Below are positions 39,128 to 47,258 of a stretch of 64,000 bases of DNA, piece by piece. The notes under the pieces are model-generated. The model was given only the letters and a program-made list of their open reading frames with translations. It was not told the DNA's origin and did no database searches. Both the position numbers and the translations under genes were made by a program. The number at the start of each line of letters is the position of its first letter. Position 1 is the stretch's first letter. Source of the DNA: Rhodococcus sp. X156 (GTDB taxonomy: Bacteria > Actinomycetota > Actinomycetes > Mycobacteriales > Mycobacteriaceae); assembly GCF_004006015.1 (NCBI RefSeq), contig NZ_CP034766.1:3443001-3507000 (forward strand). Direction: 5' to 3'.

Positions 39128-40517
39128 GGAACACGCCTTTCAGGTCACCTTCATGGGTGCTCGCCAACCACTGGGCACGGCGCGCGAACAAGCCGGGCAC
39201 GGCCGCCCGGGCACGGGCGATGATCGACGGCAGGTCGTGCTCGACCAGCTTCCCGTCACGGACGACGACACAGCCGTCCACCATCGTCAGGTCGACGTCG
39301 CCGCCCCGGACGGCGTGGACCAGGTTGTGGTGCAGGTTCGCGAAGGGGCCGTCCACGAACAGCGGCGTCATGCGCGGCGTGTCGGTGCGCACCGCAATGA
39401 GGTCCGCCTTCTTGCCTGGTTCCAGGGACCCGATGTCAGCGTCCATCCCGAGCGCGCGGGCACCACCCGTGGTGGCGGCCTCCAGGACCGTCCAGCTGTC
39501 CATCGCGGCCGCGTCGTTCCTGACGAGCTTGCCCAGCAGGGACGCGACCTTCATCTCCTCGAACATGTCGAGGTTGTTGTTCTCCTTCTCGCCGTCCGTT
39601 CCCAGCCCCACCGCGACCCCCGCGTCGAGCATCGCGGTGATCGGCGCGATGCCGCTGGCCAGCTTCATGTTGCTGACCGGGTTGTGGGCGACTCCAACCC
39701 CGCGTTGCGCGAGGTGCCTGATCTCGGCGTCGTCCAGCCACACCGCGTGCGCGAGCATGGTCCGCGGCGTGTCCAGGAACCCGAGCCGCTCGAGGGCGAA
39801 CACCGGGCGCGCGCCGAACCTCCGATCGAACTCGGCGATCTCGATCTCTGACTCGCTGCAGTGCGTGTAGAAGCCGGTGTCGTAGTCGCGGGCCAGGTCG
39901 ACGGCGCGCCGCTGGCCGGCGTCGTCGGCGTAGAACACGTGCTCGAGACCGACCCACACGGTCACCCGTCCGTCGGCCGCTCCCTGGCAGCGCTGCAGCA
40001 GGCGCTCGTTGTCGTCGAGCGAGTCGAAGTAGTCGTGGTCTGGGTGGGCACCGACGTAGCTGACGGTGACTAGCCGGTTTCCGATCTCGGCCGCAGCGGC
40101 CACGCTGCGCTCCATGAAGCGCCACATGTCGACGACGGTGGTGGTTCCCGCCAGCACGCTCTCCGCGTAGCAGAGCCACGACGCGGCTTCGGCCTCGTCC
40201 GCGGTGAGGACGCGGTGCATCGGGTCGATGTGCACCCGCAGCCACTCCCACACCGGGAGGTGCTCAGCAGTTCCCCGCAGGAGCCCCGAGTGCGAGTGGG
40301 TGTTCACGAGCCCCGGCATGAGCAGCCGCCCGGACAGGTCGACCTCGGTGGCGTCGGGGAACTGGGACCGCAGCTCGGTGGCGGTGGCGACCGCGACGAT
40401 CCGGTCGCCCGACACCACCACGGCTCCGCCGGGGACCACGGTTCGATCGGCGTCCATCGTCACCACCGCATCGGCGGTCAGCAGGGTCAGCTGGGGCACG
40501 ACGTCATTCCTCTCCAC
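39114..40517 (-). CDS. Amidohydrolase (AtzA/TrzN/S-adenosylhomocysteine deaminase-like)
   Basis: A 467-residue metal-dependent deaminase/hydrolase of the amidohydrolase superfamily. Motifs are the metal-binding MPGLVNTHSHSGLLRGTAEHLPVWEWL, the GVAHNPVSNMKLASGIAPI segment, and the catalytic VGLGTDGEKENNNLDMFEEMK, typical of the chlorohydrolase/SAH-deaminase subgroup acting on s-triazines, adenosine derivatives or similar N-heterocycles. GTG 40517 overlaps the upstream gene by 14 bases; no better start is visible. It is one of two different deaminases in this island. The exact substrate cannot be read. Confidence 0.88.
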   Translation of the reverse strand: MERNDVVPQLTLLTADAVVTMDADRTVVPGGAVVVSGDRIVAVATATELRSQFPDATEVDLSGRLLMPGLVNTHSHSGLLRGTAEHLPVWEWLRVHIDPMHRVLTADEAEAASWLCYAESVLAGTTTVVDMWRFMERSVAAAAEIGNRLVTVSYVGAHPDHDYFDSLDDNERLLQRCQGAADGRVTVWVGLEHVFYADDAGQRRAVDLARDYDTGFYTHCSESEIEIAEFDRRFGARPVFALERLGFLDTPRTMLAHAVWLDDAEIRHLAQRGVGVAHNPVSNMKLASGIAPITAMLDAGVAVGLGTDGEKENNNLDMFEEMKVASLLGKLVRNDAAAMDSWTVLEAATTGGARALGMDADIGSLEPGKKADLIAVRTDTPRMTPLFVDGPFANLHHNLVHAVRGGDVDLTMVDGCVVVRDGKLVEHDLPSIIARARAAVPGLFARRAQWLASTHEGDLKGVFHAEV

Positions 40518-42042
40518 GAATCAACGCGGCGCCGCGCTCGGCGAGAGCGATCACTGGTGCGTTGGTGTTGCACGACGGCAGTACTGGCATCACCGAGGCG
40601 TCCACCACCCGCAGGCCGTCGGCGCCGTGCACGCGCAGCTCGGCGTCGACGACCGCATCCGCCCCGTAGCCCATGGCGCAGGTGCCTGCGGTGTGGAAGA
40701 ACGTGGAGCAGCTCATCCGCACGAACTCCGCGGCTTCACTCGGTCCGAGACGCCGCTCCGGCGCCACGGGGCGTTCCACGAGCGCTCGGTACGCCACGGT
40801 GTCCGCGAGGTCGAAGACACGGTCGAGCCCCGCGACCAGGGCAGCGAGGTCCCGCGGATCGGACAGGTAGCGCGGATCGATGTGCGGACTCACCCCCGGG
40901 TCGGCCGACCGCAGGGTCAGCTCCCCCACGCTGTGGGCGCGCATGAGGCCGGGCGAGACCGCAAAGACGTCGCCGGTGAGGTCGTGGCGGGCAGCCACCT
41001 CCGGGGTGGCGTGCGCTCCCTGCACCACGAACGCGTGCAGGTCCGGGTGCTCCAGCTGCGGATCGGACCGCCAGTTGAGGATCGCCCCGCCGCCGTTGTC
41101 CCGCGCGGGGCCCAGCGGAGCACGGGCGCGGAAGTTCACGCCCATCAGCAGCGGGTGGTCCTGCAGGTTGCGCCCGACGCCCGGCAGGGACAGCCGCACT
41201 GGGAGCCCGTGGCGGCGCAGCTGAGCAGGGTCGCCAATGCCAGCGAGCAGCAGCAGGTGCGGGCTGGAGATGGCCCCCGCGCACAGCAGCGTCTCCACGT
41301 CCGCGTGGATGTCGGCGGCGCCGTCCGGGCCGTCGACCCGCACCCCCGTGCAGCGGTTCCCCTCGAACAGCAGCTCTCTGACGGTCACTCCCACTCGCAC
41401 GGTGAGGTTGCCGCGGCGGGCCGCCGGGTCAAGGTAGGCACGGGCAGTGCTCACGCGCTGGCCATCGGCGATCGTGAGGTTGGCCAGCGACGCGCCCGCG
41501 ACGTCGGGGCCGTTGGAGTCGTCGAGCACTACCATGCCGAGCTCAGCGGCGGCCTCCAGCAGCGCGCGGGCGGCCGGGTGCGGATCCACGGGACGGGTTA
41601 TGCGTATCGGGCCACCGGCACCCCGCAGGTCGGTGGCACCTCCCTCCCAGTCCTCCGCTCGTCGGAAGTAGGGCAGCAGGGACGCGAAGTTCCAGCCCTT
41701 CGCCCCCGCCGCCTCCCACGCGTCGTAGTCGGCGGAACAGCCGCGGTACCACAGCATCGCGTTGATGCTGCTGGAGCCGCCGAGCACCCGTCCGCGCGGA
41801 ATCGGCACCGCCCGGCCGCCGAGCCGAGGGTTCGGCGCGTAGGTGTGGCCCCAGTCGTAGGCACCGCCGAGCAGTGCTGCCCACGTGGCGGGCTTCTCCA
41901 GCTGCGTGGCGCCGGCGTGGCCTGGACCCGCCTCCACGAGCAGGACCCGGGTGTCGGGGTCCTCGGAGAGCCGAGCGGCAAGAACGCACCCCGCTGACCC
42001 GCCGCCCACGATGACGTAGTCGAAGACCTCAGTTGTGCTCAC
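40504..42042 (-). CDS. GMC-family FAD-dependent alcohol oxidoreductase
   Basis: A 512-residue glucose-methanol-choline oxidoreductase. FAD-binding VIVGGGSAGCVLAARLSE is near residue 10; GMC signature 1 is GRVLGGSSSINAMLWYRG; signature 2 is GAISSPHLLLLAGIG; catalytic His is in FFHTAGTCAMG, with the C-terminal Asn/His region VLPSCNTNAPVIALAERGA. It resembles choline and other alcohol dehydrogenases. It would convert a primary alcohol to the aldehyde used by the ALDH. ATG 42042 overlaps the decarboxylase beta-subunit gene by 14 bases. Confidence 0.92.
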   Translation of the reverse strand: MSTTEVFDYVIVGGGSAGCVLAARLSEDPDTRVLLVEAGPGHAGATQLEKPATWAALLGGAYDWGHTYAPNPRLGGRAVPIPRGRVLGGSSSINAMLWYRGCSADYDAWEAAGAKGWNFASLLPYFRRAEDWEGGATDLRGAGGPIRITRPVDPHPAARALLEAAAELGMVVLDDSNGPDVAGASLANLTIADGQRVSTARAYLDPAARRGNLTVRVGVTVRELLFEGNRCTGVRVDGPDGAADIHADVETLLCAGAISSPHLLLLAGIGDPAQLRRHGLPVRLSLPGVGRNLQDHPLLMGVNFRARAPLGPARDNGGGAILNWRSDPQLEHPDLHAFVVQGAHATPEVAARHDLTGDVFAVSPGLMRAHSVGELTLRSADPGVSPHIDPRYLSDPRDLAALVAGLDRVFDLADTVAYRALVERPVAPERRLGPSEAAEFVRMSCSTFFHTAGTCAMGYGADAVVDAELRVHGADGLRVVDASVMPVLPSCNTNAPVIALAERGAALIRGEE

Positions 42043-42643
42043 TGGGCCCCATGATGGTGATCTCTTCCGTCGCCTCCACGTGGCGGACGAAGATGTACTT
42101 GTCCTCCCGTCCGTCGCTGTGCTTGCGCCTGATGCCCGGCTGAACGGCGCTGGACACCTTCGCCACCAGCACGTAGGGCTCGTCCGCCGCCAGCCCAGCC
42201 ACGCAGTGCTTGTCGAACTCCTCCACGGTGGTGGCCGTGTAGGCGTGCTCGATGCCCGCGCCCCGAGCGATGGCGGCGATGCTCACGATGCCCTTGGCGG
42301 TGTGCGTGGGAGGCCCGCCGATGGACTGGTAGCACTCGTTGTCCCACACCACGGTGAACAGGTTGCGGGGCCGCTCGTTGGCCACGGTCGCAAGGATGCC
42401 GAGGTTGAACAGCATCCCGCCGTCGGTGTCGAGGGAGATGATCCTGCGGTGGGGCAGACCGGTCGCCAGCCCGAAGGCCTGCGGCGTCACGCAGCCGAGC
42501 TGCTGCTGGAACAGGCTCGCCTCCCGCATGTGCGGCGCGGCGTTGTACCACTCATCGACGCTGGCGCCGAGCGAGACGATCACCAGCTCGTCGGACAACT
42601 TCTCGGCGAGCAGCGTCATGCAGTCGAAACGGGTCATGGTCAT
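42029..42643 (-). CDS. TPP-dependent decarboxylase, beta (PP-domain) subunit
   Basis: A 204-residue thiamine-pyrophosphate-binding subunit resembling the beta chains of sulfopyruvate and phosphonopyruvate decarboxylases. Start FDCMTLLAEKLSDELVIVSLG, then FQQQLGCVTPQAFGLATGLPHRRIISLDTDGGMLFNLGILATVANERPRNLFTVVWDNECYQSIGG. The usual GDG is TDG here; the metal-binding DNECY segment is normal. It overlaps the alpha-subunit gene by 4 bases (ATGA). A 2-oxo acid is the expected substrate, decarboxylated to an aldehyde. No coenzyme-M or phosphonate genes are near, so the sulfo/phosphono name should not be taken literally. Confidence 0.85.
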   Translation of the reverse strand: MTMTRFDCMTLLAEKLSDELVIVSLGASVDEWYNAAPHMREASLFQQQLGCVTPQAFGLATGLPHRRIISLDTDGGMLFNLGILATVANERPRNLFTVVWDNECYQSIGGPPTHTAKGIVSIAAIARGAGIEHAYTATTVEEFDKHCVAGLAADEPYVLVAKVSSAVQPGIRRKHSDGREDKYIFVRHVEATEEITIMGPSEHN

Positions 42644-43140
42644 CGGACGAGTCCTCCACCCAGAGCCACAGCGGAATGGTGATAAGCCGCGTAGGACCAG
42701 TCGAACGCGTCCGTGATCGCGCGTTCCACGGAGTCCACCTCGCGGACGATGCGGTACGGAATCCGGAGGGCATCGAGAATCGGCTCCATGGTGATTCCGT
42801 GCGGAACAGCCCACCAGTTGTTCTCGCCGAGCTCGCCGCGGTAGCTCATCAGCATGATCACGGGTATCCCGGCGCCGAGGCCCATGCGAGCCAGGGGCTC
42901 GACGGAGGCGCGCAGCCCCGAGTTCTCCATGATGAGGGCTGCCCGCTTGCCGGACAAGAAGATTCCGCCGCAGATGGCGGCACCCTCCCCCTCGTTGGTC
43001 ACCTGGATGGTGCGGATGTCCGGGTCGGCGTCAAGCGCGGGGTAGAGCTCCTTGAACAGCGAGTCAGGCAAGTAGCAGACGGTGCTGACACCGGCCCGCT
43101 TGAGGCCGCGGATGACCGCTGCAACGGTAGATGAGTCCAT
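42640..43140 (-). CDS. TPP-dependent decarboxylase, alpha (PYR-domain) subunit
   Basis: A 166-residue PYR-domain subunit that completes the active site of the protein encoded next. The catalytic Glu activating the TPP aminopyrimidine lies in TIQVTNEGEGAAICGGIFLSGKRAALIMENSGLRASVEPLARM. VCYLPDSLFKELYPALD is typical of ComD-like chains. The split into two short subunits, rather than one 550-residue chain, is characteristic of the sulfopyruvate/phosphonopyruvate decarboxylase group. It lies 38 bases after the GST-like gene and overlaps the beta-subunit gene by 4 bases. Confidence 0.86.
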   Translation of the reverse strand: MDSSTVAAVIRGLKRAGVSTVCYLPDSLFKELYPALDADPDIRTIQVTNEGEGAAICGGIFLSGKRAALIMENSGLRASVEPLARMGLGAGIPVIMLMSYRGELGENNWWAVPHGITMEPILDALRIPYRIVREVDSVERAITDAFDWSYAAYHHSAVALGGGLVR

Positions 43141-43178
43141 TGTCGTGCTGGACCCTTTCTCTTGGAGGGAAATGGTCT

Positions 43179-43784
43179 TCAGGGAAAGACCGGAATGCCG
43201 GGCATCTCGGTGAAGCCGGGCAGCAACTTGACCTTGCGCATCCAGTGCCGCAGGGCCGGGAAGCGGTCGTGGTCAACCCCGATGTCGCGGCTCAGTGCGG
43301 CGGCCGGGAACAGGGCAAGGTCGGCGATGGTCGGACGGTTCCCCACCACCCAGTGGTCCTGGAGTCGTTGTAGCGCGAGGTGGTCGTCGAGCGTGCGCAG
43401 CGCCGACACCGCAGCACCCGGGTCGAACGGTTCGGTGGTGTACATGGCGGTGTCCCTGGCCGTGTACACCGCAGCCAGCGGTCCGGCCGAGAACTCCAGC
43501 CAGGTGTCAACGCCCGGTCCGGCCCAGGTCCGCCGGTGATCGGTCAGCTGCACGAGGTGCTGGAGGACCCGCGCAGTCCCCACCACGACGGTGCCGCCAT
43601 GCTCGACCACCGGCAGCTCTCCGGTCGGGGTCAGCCTCCGGTAGACGGCCCCGCGGTGCTCACCACCCGGGTACACGTCGACCGGCCGGACTTGGTGGTC
43701 GATGCCCAGCACCGACAGCGCCAGCCGCACCGCGTAGCACCGTGGATCAAGCGCAAAGTCGTGCAGGACCAGGGTCCCGGTCAC
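43179..43784 (-). CDS. Glutathione-S-transferase-like protein
   Basis: A 201-residue protein with an N-terminal thioredoxin fold (LVLHDFALDPRCYAVRLALSVLGIDHQVRPVDVYPGGEHR, then TPTGELPVVEHGGTVVVGTARVLQHL) and a C-terminal helical domain with GNRPTIADLALFPAAALSRDIGVD, the GST N-capping box. Glutathione conjugation, isomerisation or dehalogenation is the family chemistry. Most actinomycetes use mycothiol and not glutathione, so this gene looks imported along with the island. GTG 43784 overlaps the Rieske gene (GTGA). Confidence 0.87.
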   Translation of the reverse strand: MTGTLVLHDFALDPRCYAVRLALSVLGIDHQVRPVDVYPGGEHRGAVYRRLTPTGELPVVEHGGTVVVGTARVLQHLVQLTDHRRTWAGPGVDTWLEFSAGPLAAVYTARDTAMYTTEPFDPGAAVSALRTLDDHLALQRLQDHWVVGNRPTIADLALFPAAALSRDIGVDHDRFPALRHWMRKVKLLPGFTEMPGIPVFP

Positions 43785-44443
43785 GCGGTCACCAGCTCCG
43801 TCGTCGCGTGCACACGGTCGCGGAGCTCGTGGGCCCACCGCACGACGGAAGTGACCGCGGCAGTGTCGGCTCCCGCCTGCGCGACGACGTGCAGAGCGGT
43901 CACCTCGTCGCCCATCGCCTGAGTCCCCACCAGCACCGGCGTGCCGCCGACCACTACCCGCACGGTGGTCCCGGCGACCTCCCCGCCCCCCGTGCACGAG
44001 ATCATCTCGTCGAGGACGCGGTGCCGGTCGGCCTCGACGAACACCGAGCACGCCGGTACTGACTCTCCTTCTGCCCGGCGGTCGGCGGAGAATGGGCCCT
44101 CGTCGTCACCCGGCAACGCCACCCACACCATCGCGGACTCCTCCCGCACCCGGTAGCGCACCGTGCGCACGGCTGCTGGAGGAGCGAGGTCGGGGTGGGC
44201 GGGGATGTGCCGACACGCACCGACCTGGTCGAACTGCCAGCCGTGGTACAGGCAGACCAGTCGCTCGCCGCGCACGAATCCCAGGCTCAGGCGCATGCCC
44301 CGGTGGGGGCAGCGATCGGCCCACGCGTGCACGGATCCGTCAGCACCGCGCCACAGCGCGACCGCCGCACCGCCGATGCTGGTGCCCGTTGCCGAACCGG
44401 GCTCGATGTCGCGCGCGAGCGCGACCGGGATCCACTCCGTCAT
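43781..44443 (-). CDS. Stand-alone Rieske [2Fe-2S] protein
   Basis: A 220-residue protein. Residues about 5-110 are a Rieske domain: PVALARDIEPGSA, ADRCPHRG, then 16 residues to CLYHGWQFDQVGACRHIPAHPD, a canonical CxH-x16-CxxH cluster site, and VREESAMVWVALPG. The C-terminal half (about 111-220) is not an oxygenase catalytic domain: no iron facial triad is seen, and it resembles a shortened START-like fold (EADRHRVLDEMISCTGG). It is the natural electron donor for the Rieske-less oxygenase of the same operon; together they reconstitute one oxygenase. Partnership is inferred. Confidence 0.88.
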   Translation of the reverse strand: MTEWIPVALARDIEPGSATGTSIGGAAVALWRGADGSVHAWADRCPHRGMRLSLGFVRGERLVCLYHGWQFDQVGACRHIPAHPDLAPPAAVRTVRYRVREESAMVWVALPGDDEGPFSADRRAEGESVPACSVFVEADRHRVLDEMISCTGGGEVAGTTVRVVVGGTPVLVGTQAMGDEVTALHVVAQAGADTAAVTSVVRWAHELRDRVHATTELVTA

Positions 44444-44471
44444 CAGATGTTCTCCCTCCTGGGGTGCGCCG

Positions 44472-45506
44472 TCAGAGACGGTCGAGGATCGACGTGGTGA
44501 ACAGCTGGTCGGCCGTCACAGCAATGCCAGCGGTGTTGAGCGTCTTGATGTTCTGCTCCATCAGCGCCGGTGGGAGGGTCAACAAGCCCCCGGCGTTCGT
44601 GTCCGGCGTCACCATGATCTGGGGGATGGTGCGCGACTCGACGAGCTGCTGCGCGCGGTCGAATCCCTGGTCCTTGCCGAACACGTTCACCGTCAGGTCG
44701 GCGCCAAGCTGGGGATCGGCAATGTTGGCCTCCCAGCCGCGGCGCTCCGCCAGCAAGAACGCGCTGAGTTGCTCGGGGTTCTCGCGCACGGTCTGGGTCT
44801 TCGCGAAGTAGACGCCGGAGAACAGCGTGTAGCCGTGGTCTGCAAACAGAAAGGTGTGGGTGTCGATGCCCTTTGCCTCGAGCTGGGTCGGCTCGTTGAT
44901 GACAAAGACGACCTGGCCATCCACCTCGCGGTTCGCGACGGGGGCAGGGTCGAACTGCACCGGAACCACGTCGATCGACGCCGGGTCGATGTTGTTGATC
45001 TTCAGCAGCAGGTTGAACACGGTCTCGTTCGCCGCCGCGACACCGATCTTCTTTCCGACCATCTCCTGTGGCGACTTGATCGGGGTGTCCGCCAGCGACA
45101 GGATGCAGAACGGACTCTTCTGGAACCGGGTGCCGATGATCTTGAGATCGGCACCCTGCGTGATCGCCTTGGCCACCACGTCGGCCTCGCTGCCGCCGAC
45201 CAGCGCCTTGCCGGACATCACCACCGTCTCCCGGCTGGTGTTCGGTCCACCGTTGAGGAACTCCACCGACAGCCCGCCGTCTCGGTAGAAGCCACGGTCG
45301 GAGGCGATCCAGCTTCCCGAGTGCTCAGTGGTCGGCAACCAGCTGAGCTGGTAGGTCATCGCCCTGGTGCCGTCCGCGGCCACCTGGTTCGTGGCGCCGG
45401 ACGCGCACGCCGACAGGACGGCCGGGCCGCCGAGGGCGAGGGCGCCCAGCCCCAGTGCGCCCCGAAGCAGGGTGCGGCGTGAGAGCGGAGATGTTGCAGG
45501 GGTCAT
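44472..45506 (-). CDS. NMT1/THI5-type ABC transporter substrate-binding lipoprotein
   Basis: A 344-residue exported binding protein. The N-terminus has twin arginines (SRRTLLRG, 10-11), a hydrophobic segment and a lipobox LSAC with Cys34, suggesting Tat export and lipid anchoring. The mature part resembles NMT1/THI5/SsuA proteins: YQLSWLPTTEHSGSWIASDRGFYRDGGLSVEF, GSEADVVAKAITQGADLKIIG, GKKIGVAAANETVFNLLLK. Ligands of this family are pyrimidines, riboflavin, sulfonates, taurine and similar small compounds. It lies 10 bases after the permease gene. It defines what the island takes up, but the ligand is not readable. Confidence 0.9.
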   Translation of the reverse strand: MTPATSPLSRRTLLRGALGLGALALGGPAVLSACASGATNQVAADGTRAMTYQLSWLPTTEHSGSWIASDRGFYRDGGLSVEFLNGGPNTSRETVVMSGKALVGGSEADVVAKAITQGADLKIIGTRFQKSPFCILSLADTPIKSPQEMVGKKIGVAAANETVFNLLLKINNIDPASIDVVPVQFDPAPVANREVDGQVVFVINEPTQLEAKGIDTHTFLFADHGYTLFSGVYFAKTQTVRENPEQLSAFLLAERRGWEANIADPQLGADLTVNVFGKDQGFDRAQQLVESRTIPQIMVTPDTNAGGLLTLPPALMEQNIKTLNTAGIAVTADQLFTTSILDRL

Positions 45507-45516
45507 TGATGGCTCC

Positions 45517-47124
45517 TTAGTGAAAGCGGATGCGGGTGAGAGCGTTCTCGGCAGCGGCGGCGAGCGCGTAAGCGGTGAGGGAGACGACTGTCATCAGCAC
45601 GACCGCAGCCCAGAGTCGGTCGTAGCTGGCATTCATGGACGCGCGGAGCATGAGGAAACCGATGCCGTCCCCGGTCGCCAGCCACTCAGCGAGCAGCACC
45701 CCCATCACCGCCGAGGGAGCAGCGATCCGGGCGGCGGCGAAGACGCTGGGCAGCGCGTAGGGGACTCGAGCCCGAGCCATGACGCCGAGCGTGGAGGCCC
45801 CGTACGCGGTCAGCAGGTCGACCGCGCCCTGCGGGACCGTGCGCATGCCCGTGACGATGGTGACGAGCGAGGGGAAGAAGGTCACGATGCCGGCGATCAC
45901 CAGCACCGTGACCAGACCGCGGCCGAAGACCAGCGCGATGAGCGGGGTCATCGCCACCAGGGGTACCGCCCGCAGCGCGATGGCCAACGGCATCACGGCG
46001 GCGTCCACTGCCGGCCACACGAGGATGGCCACCGCAGTGGCGAGCGCGGCAGCGGTGCCGAGCACGTATCCACCCAAGGCGTGGACCACCGTCGTCTCGA
46101 GGGCTTCGAACAGCTGCGTCCGGTCTTCCCCGGGCGTGGTCAGGTAGGTCCACACGTCTGCGGGACCCTTGGCGAAGTACGGGTCCAGGCCACCGATCGC
46201 CAGCTGCCACAGCACGGCTGCGCCCGCCGTGGCACCGACCGCGGTGACGGTGGTCGTGGCGACCCGCTTCAGCATCGACTGCGGCGCCGGGGCCGCCCCT
46301 GCGCCGTTGGCCATGTCCGCCGACCAGTAGCAGACCTTCCGCTCGACCAGGGCGGTGGCGGCGTAGGCGGCTCCGGCAAGGAGCGTGGCGTACAGCGCCA
46401 GCGCCCAGGTGCGCTCCACGTCGAGGGACTGCTGGGCGTAGACCATGGCGACGCCCAGCCCGGACTGCGCGCCCAGGTACTCGCCGATGATCGCCCCCAG
46501 CACCGCTGCGGGAGCCGCAATCCTCAGTCCGCCGAACGTCGCGGGCAGCGCCGCGGGCAACCGGATTCGGCGGAACTGCTGCCACCGGGAGCCGCCGGCG
46601 CAGTCCACCACGTCCAGGGACGAGCGATCTGCCGACTTCGCGCCCAGCATCAGCGCCACCAGCGTCGTGAAGAACACGCTCTGCGCGGCGATCGCGATCT
46701 GGGGGCGATCACCGTCGAGCACGGCGGTGAGGATCGGCGCGATCGCGATGACCGGAAGGCAGTACAGGGCCAGGGCCACCTGCGTCGCAATCTTCTCGAC
46801 CGGACGCACGGTGAGGAACACCAGCGCCAGCGCGAACGCCAAGCCGTTGCCGAAGAGCCAGCCCAGGCCGGCTTCCTTGGCCGTTTGCACCAGGTTCGGC
46901 TGCACCAGCGACCAGTCAGCCACTGCTTGCGTGAGAATCGCGGTCGGAGCGGGCAACGCGTAGTAGGACGAGAACACCGTGGCGGCAAGCACCTGCCACA
47001 CCACGAGCACCGCGACGACTCCGCCGGCCCGCCGCAGCAGCCCTCCGCCCCGTTGACGGAGCAGGCCGACAGCCGCCCCGGGGGCCGCCGTGCGGCCCGC
47101 GCCGGCCATCGGTACCGCGGTCAT
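45517..47124 (-). CDS. Fused double-domain ABC permease (SsuC/ThiX type)
   Basis: A 535-residue membrane protein made of two consecutive BPD-type permease domains of about 250 residues each, with 11-12 transmembrane helices. Each half carries an EAA-type loop: DCAGGSRWQQFRRIRLPAALPATFGGLRIAAPAA in the first, TAYGASTLGVMARARVPYALPSVFAAARIAAPSA in the second. Usually these permeases are single-domain and homodimeric; the fusion fixes a pseudo-heterodimer. ATG 47124 follows AAGGGGTGG. It works with the binding protein encoded downstream and the ATPase encoded on the other strand at 49 kb. Confidence 0.92.
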   Translation of the reverse strand: MTAVPMAGAGRTAAPGAAVGLLRQRGGGLLRRAGGVVAVLVVWQVLAATVFSSYYALPAPTAILTQAVADWSLVQPNLVQTAKEAGLGWLFGNGLAFALALVFLTVRPVEKIATQVALALYCLPVIAIAPILTAVLDGDRPQIAIAAQSVFFTTLVALMLGAKSADRSSLDVVDCAGGSRWQQFRRIRLPAALPATFGGLRIAAPAAVLGAIIGEYLGAQSGLGVAMVYAQQSLDVERTWALALYATLLAGAAYAATALVERKVCYWSADMANGAGAAPAPQSMLKRVATTTVTAVGATAGAAVLWQLAIGGLDPYFAKGPADVWTYLTTPGEDRTQLFEALETTVVHALGGYVLGTAAALATAVAILVWPAVDAAVMPLAIALRAVPLVAMTPLIALVFGRGLVTVLVIAGIVTFFPSLVTIVTGMRTVPQGAVDLLTAYGASTLGVMARARVPYALPSVFAAARIAAPSAVMGVLLAEWLATGDGIGFLMLRASMNASYDRLWAAVVLMTVVSLTAYALAAAAENALTRIRFH

Positions 47125-47258
47125 CGCGCCCACCCCTTCGCGCGCAGCGGCGGGTTCTCCAGCGCACCCGCCAGGTGGGCGGGAACAACACGGGGCTTGT
47201 GACTCTTGCTGATCACCATCACGTGCAGAACCTCCGATCTGGCTCGGCTGGCGAGACG

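Noticed and set aside
42029-43140. Coenzyme M or phosphonate biosynthesis
   Set aside because: The two subunits resemble sulfopyruvate/phosphonopyruvate decarboxylases, but no phosphosulfolactate synthase or PEP mutase gene is near; they are better treated as a generic 2-oxo-acid decarboxylase.
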